Below, in pieces: positions 1-12,477 of a stretch of 64,000 bases of DNA. The notes beneath the pieces were generated by a model. It saw only the letters and a list, made by a program, of their open reading frames with translations, was not told where the DNA came from and ran no database searches. Source of the stretch: Tetrahymena thermophila SB210 (Eukaryota > Ciliophora > Oligohymenophorea > Hymenostomatida > Tetrahymenidae). Each line of letters begins with the position of its first letter. Positions within the stretch are counted from its first letter, which is position 1. The position numbers and the translations under genes are program-made. The stretch spans positions 1 through 64,000 of the forward strand of contig NW_002476372.1 of assembly GCF_000189635.1 (NCBI RefSeq), read 5' to 3'.

Positions 1-3000
1 AGTTACTCAAACCTAATCCTATATTTTATGCTCCTCTATCACCAATTTAATTTTTCCTTTTCAAACAAATTAAATCAATTTATTATCTTTTTAAATGACA
101 TTAAAAATAAAAAAAGAAAAAGTAATTCAAATTTTTAGGTTTTCAATAAATAAAAATAAAATTAATGTTACCAAATTTTAATGTCGAGATTAGTAAGGAA
201 TTTGCAATTACCAAGTGCTGTACCAATAGCAGAAGCTCCATCATCCCCAATTTAATTTTCACTTTTATAAATAATAATCACGTTTAATTAAAGTTAAAAA
301 CACTTTATTTTTTTATTTAATTAAATTAAAATAGTAAGTTAAATTTACCCTATCCAAAAATCTAAATTTGTAAGTTGAGTGATTTTACTCAAACCTAATC
401 CTATATTTTATGCTCCTCTATCACCAATTTAATTTTTCCTTTTCAAACAAATTTAATCAATTTATTATCTTTTTAAATTTGTTTTGACATTTAAATCAAA
501 ATAAAAAAAGTAATTCTAACTTTTTAAATTATTGATAAATAAATATAAATTCTTTTTTACGAAATTACAAAACTGAGATTAGTAAGGAACTTGCAGTTAC
601 CAAGTGCAATACCAATAGTAGAAGCTCCATCATCCCCAATTTAATTTTCACTTTTATAAATAATAATCACGTTTAATTAAAGTTAAAAACACTTTATTTT
701 TTTCATTTAAGCTTATTTAATTAAATTAAAAAAGTAAGTTAAATTTACACCAATTTAATTTTTCCTTTTCAAAAAATTTAATCAATTTATTATCCTTTTA
801 AATTTGTTTTGTAAAGCAAAATAAAAAAAGTAATTCTAACTTTTTAAATTATTGATAAATAAATATAAATTCTTTTTTACTGAATAGCAAAAAAGAGATT
901 AGTAAGGTACTTACAGTTACCAAGTGCTGTACCAATACTAGAAGCTCCATCATCCCCAATTTAATTTTCACTTTTATAAATAATAATCACGTTTAATTAA
1001 AGTTAAAAACTAAATTATTTAATAAATTTTAAGCTTATTTAATTAAATTAAAAAAGTAAGTTAAATTTACTATATCCTAAAATCTAAATTTGTAAGTTGA
1101 GTGCAGTTACTCAAACCTAATCCTATATTTTATGCTCCTCTATCACCAATTTAATTTTTCCTTTTCAAACAAATTTAATCAATTTATTATCCTTTTAAAT
1201 TTGTTTTGGCATTTAAATCAAAATAAAAAAAGTAATTCTAACTTTTTAAATTATTGATAAATAAATATAAATTCTTTTTTACGAAATAGCAAAAGTAAGA
1301 TTAGTAAGGAGCTTGCAGTTACCAAGTGCAATACCAATAGTAGAAGCTCCATCATCCCCAATTTAATTTTCACTTTTATAAATAATAATCACGTTTAATT
1401 AAAGTTAAAAACACTTTATTTTTTTCATTTAAGCTTATTTAATTAAATTAAAAAAGTAAGTTAAATTTACTATATCCTAAAATCTAAATTTGTAAGTTGA
1501 GTGCAGTTACTCAAACCTAATCCTATATTTTATGCTCCTCTATCACCAATTTAATTTTTCCTTTTCAAACAAATTAAATCAATTTATTATCTTTTTAAAT
1601 GACATTTAAATCAAAATAAAAAAAGTAATTCAAATTTTTAGGTTTTCAATAAATAAAAATAAAATTAATGTTACCAAATTTTAAAGTCGAGATTAGTAAG
1701 GAATTTGCAATTACCAAGTGCTGTACCAATAGTAGAAGCTCCATTATCACCAATTTAATTTTAGCTTTTATAAATGAAAATCACATTTAATTAAAGTTAG
1801 TTTAAATTTTAAGCTTATTTAATTCAGTTTGAATAAAAAAGCATTTGCATAATTTTATTAAAAAGTAATAAATGAGTTTAATTTACCTTATCAAAAACTT
1901 TAAATTTGTAAGTTGAGTGCAGTTACTCAAACCTAATCCTATATTTTATGCTCCTCTATCACCAATTTAATTTTTCCTTTTCAAACAAATTAAATCAATT
2001 TATTATCTTTTTAAATTTGTTTTGACATTTAAATCAAAATAAAAAAAGTAATTTTAACTTTTTAAATTATTGATAAATAAATATAAATTCTTTTTTACGA
2101 AATATCAAAAGTAAGATTAGTAAGGAACTTGCAGTTACCAAGTGCAATACCAATAGTAGAAGCTCCATTATCGCCAATTTAATTGTAGCTTTTATAAATG
2201 AAAATTATATTTAATTAAAGTTAGTATATTTTATAAATTTTAAGCTTATTTAATTCAGTTTGAATAAAAAGCTTTTGCAGTATTTTATTAAAAAGTAATA
2301 AATGAGTTTAATTTACCTTATCAAAAACTTTAAATTTGTAAGTTGAGTGCAGTTACTCAAACCTAATCCTATATTTTATGCTCCTCTATCACCAATTTAA
2401 TTTTTCCTTTTCAAACAAATTAAATCAATTTATTATCTTTTTAAATTTGTTTTGACATTTAAATCAAAATAAAAAAAGTAATTTTAACTTTTTAAATTAT
2501 TGATAAATAAATATAAATTCTTTTTTACGAAATATCAAAAGTAAGATTAGTAAGGAACTTGCAGTTACCAAGTGCAATACCAATAGTAGAAGCTCCATTA
2601 TCGCCAATTTAATTGTAGCTTTTATAAATGAAAATTATATTTAATTAAAGTTAGTATATTTTATAAATTTTAAGCTTATTTAATTCAGTTTGAATAAAAA
2701 GCTTTTGCATTATTTTATTAAAAAGTAATAAATGAGTTTAATTTACCTTATTTCAAATTGTAAATTTCTAAGTTGAGTGCAGTTACTCAAACCTTATCCT
2801 ATATTTTATGCACCTTTATTACCAATTTAATTTTTCCTTTTCAAACAAAATAAATTAATTTATTATCCTTTTAAATTTGTTTTGACATTTAAATCAAAAT
2901 AAAACAAGTAAATCAAACTTTTTAAGTTATAGATTAATAAATATAAAATTAATATTACGAAATTTAAAAGTTGATATTAGTAAGGAACTTGCAACTACCA

Positions 3001-6000
3001 ATTGCTGCACCAATAGTAGAAGTTCCATCATCACCAATTTAATTGTAGCTTTTATAAATAAAAATCTCTTTTAATTAAAGTTAAAGACATTCTATTTTTT
3101 AATTTTAAGCTTATTTAATTCAGTTTGAATAAAAAAGCTTGTTCATAATTTTATTAAAAAGTAATAAATGAATTCAATTTACGTTATCCTAAATTCTAAA
3201 TTTGTAAGTTGAGTGCATTTACTTAAACCTAATCCAATATTTTATGCTCCTCTATCACCAATTTAATTTTTCCTTTTCAAACAAATTTAATCAATTTATT
3301 ATCCTTTTAAATTTGTTTTGGCATTTAAATCAAAATAAAAAAAGTAATTCTAACTTTTTAAATTATTGATAAATAAATATAAATTCTTTTTTACGAAATA
3401 GCAAAACTGAGATTAGTAAGGAAATTGCAGTTACCAAGTGCTGTACCAATAGTAGAAACTCCATCATCCCCAGTTTAATTTTAGCTTTTTTATATAAAAA
3501 TCACGTTTAATTAAAGTTAAAGACATTTTATAAATTTTAATACAGTTTGAATAAAGTAAATAAAATTTACCTAATATTAAATTTTAAATTTCTAAGTTAA
3601 GTGCAATTCTTTAAGCCTAATCCAATATATTCAACCCCTTTACCTTCAAATTTATTTAGACTTTTCAAATAATTAAATTCTTTAATTAATTATTTAAATA
3701 TTTTTTGGAGTTTAATTCAAAATATATAAAATAATTAAAAGTTTTTTAAGTTATTGATAAATAAATTTAAAATTAATGTTACTAAATCTAACACTAGAGA
3801 TTTGTAAGAGATTTACAGTTACCAATAGCTCTACCAATAGCAGAAGCTCCATCATTTCCGATTTTATTTAATCTTTTATGAATAAATATATAAAATCAAT
3901 AAATACATATAAAATTAAATTATTTTAAATGATAATTGAAAAAAATTAATTATTGATAATTACTCCATTCGAATATCTAAATTGGTAAGTTGATTACAAT
4001 TACTTAAACCTTTTCCAATGTTTAATGCTCCCTTATCACCTATTCGATTAATCCTTTTCAAACAAAATAAATCAAATTATTAGTTGATTAATTATTTTAA
4101 ACTAATCTTAAAAATAAAAATTTAATCAAATATTTTTACATTGTCAAAATTTTAAAAATTAAAATTACCTAAGATTAAATTTTAAATGAGTTAGTAACCT
4201 ACAACTACTTATTGCTGTTCCAAAAGAATATGCTCCTTCATCCCCAATATTATTATTACTTTCATTTAAAAAAAATAATATTCTAGTAAATAAATATATA
4301 ATTCTTTAAATGATTAATTTAAATTTTTTAAACAAGCTAAAAATATAATAATATAAAAATTACCAAAGCACACATTTTAGATTGATAAGTAATTTACAGC
4401 TACCTATAACTCTACAAATAGCAGATGCTCCTTCTTCTCCAATATTATTATTGCTAATAAAACATTGAATAATATATCAATAAAAATTAATAACAACTCT
4501 AAAATTGTTAAAGGATTTAATAGATTAAAAAATTTATTAAAGCGTCTACAATTAATTTATAAATTTATACTTTAAAAAAATTAAAATTAGTTACGATATG
4601 CTTATATCTAAATGAGTCAAATTGCTACATTTACTTAATGCTTGACTGATAGAAAATGCACCTTCTTTTCCAAATAAGTTATTACTTTTTTAAGTTTTTA
4701 AAATTAGAAAAAAAATAAAATTGATATAGAATTTTTAATTTTATAATTAACAGTCAATAAAATTTACTCTGCATTTAAAATTAAACTTGTTAGTTTAGCA
4801 CAACTACTAATACCTTCTGCAATACTTGTTATCCCTCTGTCACCTATTTTATTTTTCCTTTCCAAATAAATATTTTTAATAATTAATTTATTTGCTTTTG
4901 AAGCAATATAATAAATATAACTGAATATGTTTAATATAATTAAAATAAAATTACCAAAGCTGCAAATTTAAGCTAGTAATTGTTTTGCATCTACGTAAAA
5001 CTGTCTAAATCTAAACAGCGCCTTTATCACCAATTTAATTTCCACTTTTATTAAAAATTATTTAAATTAATTTATTACAAATAATAATATATTTAAATGA
5101 GTTTTGAAAGATGAATTATTAATATTAAAAAAAGAATACTCTAAACTTAATTCTAAACTGTTGAGATTAATTAGATTGCTCATACTTTCTTCTAATAGAA
5201 TATTTCCTTAAATTTCAGTTTCATTTAATCTTTAAAATTAAAAAAATAAATTAAGTAAGTACCAATAGCTCTATTTTACCTAGGTTGATTATAAGCTTTA
5301 ATTCCTTTGTAAAGAATTCTTCTGAAAAACAAAATTTGGTCATATATATAATCATTGCTTTTTAAATAAAAATAAAATAAAATTAAAACTATTTTAATTT
5401 ATTTAAATTGTTAAATCAATAAAAAGATATAAATTAATATTTTATTTAACATAATTTAAAAAGCAAGCTTCAAACTTTTAACTTTTTATTAATTGTAGAA
5501 ATACCTAGAGCAAAAAGACAATATTATAATTTATTAAACTATTATTTGGTTATAACATAAAAAATATATTTACCTCACATTATCACCAGTTTCAACAAAA
5601 TCTTTTATGTCGGGAAATTAAGCAAATTTGTAATTTATCTAATCATCTGAAATATTTTCCTTACTAAATGTTCGATTGATAATAAAAAGTAATGAATTAA
5701 TGTATTTAAGATAATAAAGTTAAATAATTACTTAAGATTTAATACTAAAGATTCTAATTTTTAGCATTAGACTAAAGAAGTGTTAAGCTAAGCAACTTAT
5801 TCATTACTAAGAGTACAATTTCTATTTATTTTATAAATAATAACAAAAGAATTTAATTTATGGATAAATGAATGAATGATATGAAATTTTATTTATTCCA
5901 ATTTTGTAAATTTATAAAAATGAGAAAAAGCTTTAAAATATTTATTCATTTATTTTTATTAAAATTAATATTACTTTTAAAAATTTATGATTAAATATTA

Positions 6001-6175
6001 ATAAATAAATATTTATATATATTTCTTACTTTAACTGTAAGTCAATATGAGTCAGAGCTTTCAAGTTAGATTACATTAACTATTTATTTAAAAAAATGAT
6101 TTTATAATGATATATAAAATGAATAATAATGGATACATCTTCTAGATTATTAAAAGAGTTATTCTATTACTCCAT
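1..6175 (-). CDS. LRR (ribonuclease-inhibitor-like) protein, 5' part, one repeat per exon; runs off the left edge
   Basis: Read on the minus strand with TAA/TAG as Gln. The first exon (6175-6030, ATG at 6175) encodes MEQQNNSFNNLEDVS followed by an LRR-like NLKALTHIDLQ. The second exon is 5821-5732. From 5229 down, 90-nt phase-2 exons follow: 5229-5140, 5044-4955, 4857-4768, 4684-4595, 4453-4364, 4258-4169, 4053-3964, 3872-3783, 3660-3571, 3484-3395, 3272-3183, 3048-2959, 2836-2747, 2618-2529, 2406-2317, 2188-2099, 1976-1887, 1764-1675, 1560-1471, 1372-1283, 1160-1071, 970-881, then 650-561, 438-349, 261-172 and 56-1. Two repeat types alternate, with cores IGDDGASAIGTALGNC and IGDRGAQNIGLGLSNC, each followed by a (L)TNLD strand. 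Such LRRs normally form a solenoid for protein binding. The stretch 5230-5731 has no clean repeat exon, and the exon at 764-749 has collapsed to 16 nt. The start is supported by an identical first-exon layout in the gene at 8037-11299. The 3' end lies outside the window. Confidence 0.8.
749..764 (-). pseudogene. Collapsed LRR exon (16 of 90 nt left)
   Basis: The expected LRR exon between those at 881-970 and 561-650 retains only the acceptor-side 16 nt, which join directly to the usual donor sequence. A loss of 74 nt is not a multiple of three, so including this remnant would shift the frame. Skipping it keeps the frame, because neighbouring introns are all phase 2. Confidence 0.65.
1887..2746. 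repeat. Two near-identical 430-bp tandem units (two LRR exons each)
   Basis: Units 1887-2316 and 2317-2746 are each one pair of LRR exons with their introns and start exactly 430 bp apart. By eye they differ at only a few positions, including in the introns. This marks a recent tandem duplication or conversion inside the LRR gene. Less similar versions of the unit extend across roughly 1-3600. Confidence 0.85.
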
Positions 6176-8036
6176 TTTTTTTAATGAATTCGCCATTAAT
6201 ATTTCTTTTATTATTTATTATTAATTAATTAATTATTATTAGAAATTAATTAATAATTTTGATTAATTAAAAATTCTTGATTAACTTCTTTTAAATATTC
6301 TTATTTAATTTGTACTGTTCTAAAAACATATATTAATAAATCAGTCTCCCTTTTTATTCTCTCCCCATAAAGGCATCTATCTTAAATACCATAATTTAAA
6401 CCTGTATAAAAATAAAAATTTTTCTTTGTATATCTTTTGAAATTTTAAAATTTTTTTAATTTTGGGGTTAATATAATTTGGGGTGAATTTATGAGAACTT
6501 ACAGTATAAATTAAAATTATTAATATTATTAATGAAATTCTATTACTAAATTATTTATTTTTATATAAATAATGTTAAAATGCATTAGCCATATTTTTAA
6601 TTTTTAGCAAAAAAATAATTTTACTTTTTTGATAATTATTTTTTTTAATTTAATGTAATATATTTTTAATTAAACAATTTCTAATTTATTTTAGTTTTTA
6701 ATCTAATAATTAAAAAATAAAATCTGCTGTTTTTCTTTGATCATTTTTAAAAAATTTTGATATACATTCATTTTTATAATATGATCTCATTAGATATTTT
6801 ATAGTTCGGGTTATTCATTTATAAATGGTTTAAATATTATGGTTTGATTAAGTTTTGCTAAGAATTAACCATTTGTTAATTTATTATTTTAAATAAAAAA
6901 ACAAAAATAATATCAGAAATAATTTTTTATTTTAATAAAGCATTTTAATTAATATTTAAGTATTTATAATTACCTCCAATAAAGAAAGATATATTTTAGG
7001 AAATGTAGTTTTAAATATTTACAAAAAATTATTATTATATTTTATTTTAAAATATTTGATGATAGTTAATAATTTTATTTTACATCTTTTACTTTGAAAT
7101 AAATAAATAAATTAAGTCAAATTATAAAATTATATTTTTGATTAATTTCATTAAAGTTAGACAGTAAATTTTGATAAATTTAGAAATTATAAAAGATAAT
7201 TCTTCCATATATTTTGAGTCGAATTTTTAATTATCTATTTCAAATTTATTATTTTAAGATTAATAATTAATTCTTGTAATTATCATAATTCATGAGATAA
7301 GTCTGTATTGATCACTTTTTTAAAAAAAACTGAAAGAAAATATATAAGAATTAATTAGAGACTAATTAATTTTTTTTGGAAGAATTTTTTACTAAATTTA
7401 TAGAATATAATGTCAAGTAATGAATTTTTGTATTCTTATTTAAAATAATTGAAATAAAATTTAAACTGACTTAATATTATGCATGAATCTGCTAATTAAT
7501 TAAAAATTGATAATCTAATTAATCTTTTTATGTTTTTAAATATCTATCTAAATTATCTCTTAAAAACTAATTATTATTTAAACAAATTAATTTTTTTAAT
7601 TAATTAATACTTAATACAGATAGATATAAATACAAATAAAAGAATTTATATATTTAATTAATTTAGTTTTAGAGGAAAAGAGTTAAACAAACAATTATTA
7701 ATAGTATCTAAAGCTTACCAAAAAGAATTTAATACATTATAGATAATAAAGGAGAATTTTATAATAATTGATAATAGCAATTATAATAAACAGATATCTG
7801 ATTTTCAAAAATTTTATTATGTAAAGGATATATAAAAGATATTTTAATTATTTTTTTAATAACAATCAAATTAAATTATGATAATAAATCAATTGCTTTT
7901 TCGTAAAATTGAATTTTTTAATAAAATATATACTGATTAGTTAGTTATACATACTTTTTTTTCAATTTCTATTTTTATAAAATATGTATGTACTGTTAAT
8001 AAATAAATAAATATTTAATTATTAATTTTAGTAAAT
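6176..8036. other. Intergenic, AT-rich; 5' flank of the left LRR gene
   Basis: No supported gene was seen. About 6176-6390 resembles 11300-11480 upstream of the next LRR gene (shared blocks around 6340 and 11440), so it probably holds the promoter and 5' UTR of the left LRR gene. The remainder is AT-rich with no recognisable motif. Confidence 0.6.
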
Positions 8037-11000
8037 TCAATCAACATCTACTTTTAATTTAACTAATCTTTTTATTTTTTAAGCTAATCTTTTGATTTCA
8101 GTTTGTCTTTCAGGCTAATTTCTTTTAATAAATAAAAATTTATTTTCAGATAAATAAAATTTTTTTTATTTTATTATCTATTTAAACAAAAAAAAGTAAT
8201 TACTATAAGGAAATATTCAATAACTTTATATTTTGACAGTTGATGATTGAGCTCGATTTTAGTAATTTATCATTATTACTTTTAAAATAAAGAAATTTTA
8301 ATCAACAATATTAGCATTTTTAAGATAGTTTTTTTTTCAAAAGTAATAAATGAAATTTACTCTGAGCTAAAAGTTAAATTAATAAGTCGAGAGCAGTTAC
8401 TCAAACATAATGCAATATTTAATGCTCCTTCATCACCAATTTTATTTTCCCTTTTGAAACAAAATAAATTGATTAATTAACTATTTAAATTTGATTGACA
8501 TTTAAATCAAAATATTTAAAAATAATTATCCAAACTTTTTTAAGTATAAGATAGATAGATAAATAAATAATAAATTTTTTTTTTTTACGAAATATCTAAA
8601 TCGAGATTAGTAAGGGATTTGCAGTTACCAAGTGCTGTACCAATAGTAGAAGCTCCATCATCTCCGATTTAATTTTCGCTTTTATAAATGAAAATAACTT
8701 TTAATACAAAATGAAAGACATTTCATTAATTTCAAGCTTATTTAATTCTGTTAGAATCAAATAGATTTTACATTATTTTTTATAAAAGTAATAAATGAAA
8801 TTTATTTACTTTATCCAAAATTGTAAATTTGTAAGCTGAGTGCAATTACTCAAACCTAATCCAATATATTATACTCCTCTATCTCCAATTTAATTTTATC
8901 TTTTAAAGCAATATAAATTTGTATTGAAAAATATAAAATAATTCAAACTTTTTAAAGTTATCTATAAATAGATAATTTTTTTTATACGAAATATCTAAAT
9001 TGAGATTAGTAAGGAATTTGCAGTTACCAAATGCTGTAACAATAGTAGAAATTCCATCATCCCCAATTTAATTTAAGCTTTTATAAATGAAAACCACGTT
9101 TAATTGTAAATTAAAGAGATTTTGTTAATTTTAAGCTTATATATATATTTAGTTCAGTTTTAATCAAAATGATTTATTTATCATAATTATTTTCTAAAGT
9201 AATACATGAAATTTATTTACCCAATCCCAAGTTGTAAATTTGTAAGTTGAGTGCAGTTACTCAAACCTAATCCAATATATTATGCTCCTTTATCACCAAT
9301 TTAAATTTACCTTTTCAAGCAATATAAATAAATGAATTAATTTATAATTATTTAAATTTCTATTGAATTATATAAAATAATTCATATTTGTTTAAGTTAT
9401 CTATTAATAAATATAAATTTATTTTACTAAATATCAAAATTGAGACTAGTAAGGAATTTGCAGTTACCAAGTGCTGTACAAATAGTAGAAACTCCATCAT
9501 CCCCAATTTAATTTAAGCTTTTATAAATGAAAATCACTTTTAATTGAAAATTAAAGAAATTTTATAAATTTTCAGTTTGAATCAAATTGATTTTACATAA
9601 TTATTTTCTAAAGTAGTAAATGAAATTAATTTACCCAATCCCAAGTTGTAAATTTGTAAGTTGAGTGCAGTTACTCAAACCTAATCCAATATTCTGTGCT
9701 CCTTTATCACCAATTTTATTATCCCTTTCAAATAAAATAAATCAATTTATTAACTATTTTAATTTGTTTTTGAAATTTAAATTAAAATATATAAAATTAC
9801 TCAAATCATTTTTCAGTTATCAATAAATAATTATTAAATTAATTTTACCAAATTTAAAAGTCGAGATTAGTAAGGGATTTGCAGTTACCAAGTGCTGTAC
9901 CAATAGTAGAAGCACCATCATCCCCAATTTAATTTTAGCTTTTTTTAATGAAAAAAACGTTTCATACAAAATTTAAGACATTTTATTAATTTTAAGCTTA
10001 TTTATTTAATTCAGTTTGAATCAAATAGATTTTTAAAAATTTTTCAAAAGTAATAAATAAATAAATGTAAATAATTTGCTTTATCCCAAATTGTAAATTT
10101 GTAAGTTGAGTGCAATTACTCAAACCTAATCCAATATATTATGCTCCTGTATCACCAATTTTATTTTACCTTTTCAAGCAATATATATAAATTAATTAAT
10201 TTATATTGACATTCAAATCAAAATGTATAAAATAATTCATACTTTTTTAAGTTATCAATCAATCAATAAATAAATAAAAAATTTATTTTACGAAATATCA
10301 AAATAGAGATTTGTAAGGGATTTGCAGTTACCAAGTGCTGTACCAATAGTAGTAGCTCCATCATCCCCAATTTAATTTGAGCTTTTATAAATAAAATGTA
10401 TGTTTAATTGAAAATTAAAAACATTTTATAAATTTTAAGCTTTATTTATTTATTCAGTTTGAATCAAAATACATATAATTATTATCAAAAATAAAAAATG
10501 CAATAAATTTACTTCATTGCAAATTATAAATTTGTAAGTTGAGAGCAGTCATTCAAACCTAACCAAATATTTTATGCTCCTTTATCACTAATCTTATTAT
10601 CCCTTTTCATATAAAATAAATCTATTTATTAACTTTTTTAATTTGTTTTGACATTTAAATCAAAATATATTAAATCATTCAAACTTTTTTAAGTTATCAA
10701 TGAATATAAAATTTATTTTACGAAACATCAAAAACAAGAATAGTAAGGAATTTGCAGTTACGGAGCGTTGTACCAATTGTAGAAGCTCCATCATCCCCAA
10801 TTTAATTTTATCTTTTATAAATGAAAATCATGTTTAAATCAAAATTAAGGGGTAGGAGATCATAGTATAGATCAATGATATTTTTTGTTATATTTATTAC
10901 TTTAGATTTAATACTAAAGATTCTAATTTTTAACATTAGACTAAAGAAGTGTTAAGCTGAGCAACTTATTCTTTACCAAAAGTACAATTTCTATTTATTT

Positions 11001-11299
11001 TATTAATAATAACAAAGGAAATTATTTTATGAATAAATGATAATTTTATTAAAAAGAGAAAAAGTTATAAAATATTTATTTATTTTTATTAAAAATAATA
11101 TTGCTTTTATTATGATTAAATATTAATGAATAATTTTTATATTTATTTCTAACTCAAACTGTAAGTCAATATAAGTTAGAGCTTTCAAGTTAGATTTCAT
11201 TAACTGTTTATTAAAAAAAAAGATTTTATGATAATAAATAAAATGAATAATGATGGATACATCTTCTAGATTATTAAAAGAATAATTCTAAGACTCCAT
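8037..11299 (-). CDS. LRR (ribonuclease-inhibitor-like) protein, complete, 16 exons
   Basis: Complete minus-strand gene of about 491 residues. Exons: 11299-11154 (ATG, MESQNYSFNNLEDVS), 10990-10901, then twelve 90-nt repeat exons at 10811-10722, 10602-10513, 10381-10292, 10169-10080, 9938-9849, 9724-9635, 9517-9428, 9310-9221, 9077-8988, 8899-8810, 8678-8589 and 8450-8361, then 8278-8204 (75 nt) and the terminal exon 8121-8037 ending in TGA. Every intron is phase 2. Two 30-residue repeat types alternate, as in the left LRR gene. The C-terminus is basic, with RLAQKIKRLVKL, and is shared with the right-hand LRR gene, which supports the last two exons. The intron after exon 10169-10080 starts with GC instead of GT. 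No signal peptide or membrane segment was seen, so a cytoplasmic binding scaffold is likely. The partner is unknown. Confidence 0.82.
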
Positions 11300-12477
11300 T
11301 CTTTATTATTTGTTCTTTATTATTTATTAATGATTATCAGAAATTAATAATTTAGATAAATTAAAAAATTCTAGATTATCTTTTTTAATTATTCTTATTT
11401 AATTTGTACAATTCTAAAATATGTATGAATAAATCAGTCTCCTTTTTCATTCTCCTATCATAAAGACATATATCTTAAAAATTTTAATATAAAAAATACA
11501 AAATAAAATAAATAATTAAGTTATCAAACTAACACCACCTTCCCAGTATCTACTATATTATTTTCCACTACATTTCGTTCCTTCATTCAAAATAATTTGT
11601 CAATATTTTTTTATTCATAAAAATATCTTTATCAATCAAAGTAAAAAAAATAGTTAGGATCAAATATTTATACAAATATACTATAATCAAAATTCAATTT
11701 CTTTGCTTGCAATGTTTACTCAGCTAATTTAAAAAATATCTACATAAATTTTAACAGTTATTACTAAGAATAAAAAGTAGGAGTTGTGTATGTATGCATG
11801 CATGTATTTTTTTTGTAGATGTATAAAAATATCCCTTGTATTTTAAATAAATGAATAAAGGAATATTGATAATTTAGTAAAATAATATTGAAATAGATAG
11901 ACAAAATTAAAAAAAAAGTCAATCAGAATTAATTAAATACAGAAATAGAAAGATATACTAAATAAATAAAGAAAGAAAGAAAGATCCTGTATAATAATAA
12001 ATTTAAGATTGATAGATTGATTTAATTCTGAAATTTAAAAAATAAAAGTAAAATGAAGTAGATTGATTCCACTGTAAATCTAAATGGAGTAAAAATTATA
12101 TTAAATTATCAGTATTATTATTAATTGCTTATTTTTTAAAAAAAGGATCATTTGATAATTAATTCATAACTTGTCTTAGATTTTAAATAAAAAGTGTAAA
12201 TAAAAAATTTCATTCACAAAGTTTGTTTTTTTAGATATTTATTTTTGATCTCTTAAGTGAAAAAATCACAAAATTTAAATGAAAAATATTAATATGAACA
12301 ATAATTAACACAAAAATAGAAAAGAAATTATATTCTTAAATAAAATTTCCAATTATCTATCACTCTTTTTTAACTAAATAAAATAGTAAAGATTTTAATA
12401 ATAAAAAATTAAAATCTTAATAGACTTAAAAATTTTGAATTTTAGATTTAAAAAGCTAATAAATAAATTTTAAAAAG
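11300..12477. other. Intergenic between divergent LRR genes
   Basis: Lies between the start of the minus-strand LRR gene and the first recognised exon of the plus-strand one. The first 180 bp matches the 5' flank of the left LRR gene. The first exon of the plus-strand LRR gene should lie in the right part. An ATG at 12053 opens a short frame but gives no clean phase-2 donor, so I do not assign it. A short GAAA microsatellite occurs near 11965. Confidence 0.5.

Noticed and set aside
1..5229. Regularly spaced repeats resembling a CRISPR array or satellite
   Set aside because: The repeats are 90-nt exons coding for leucine-rich repeats, with splice sites and introns between them.
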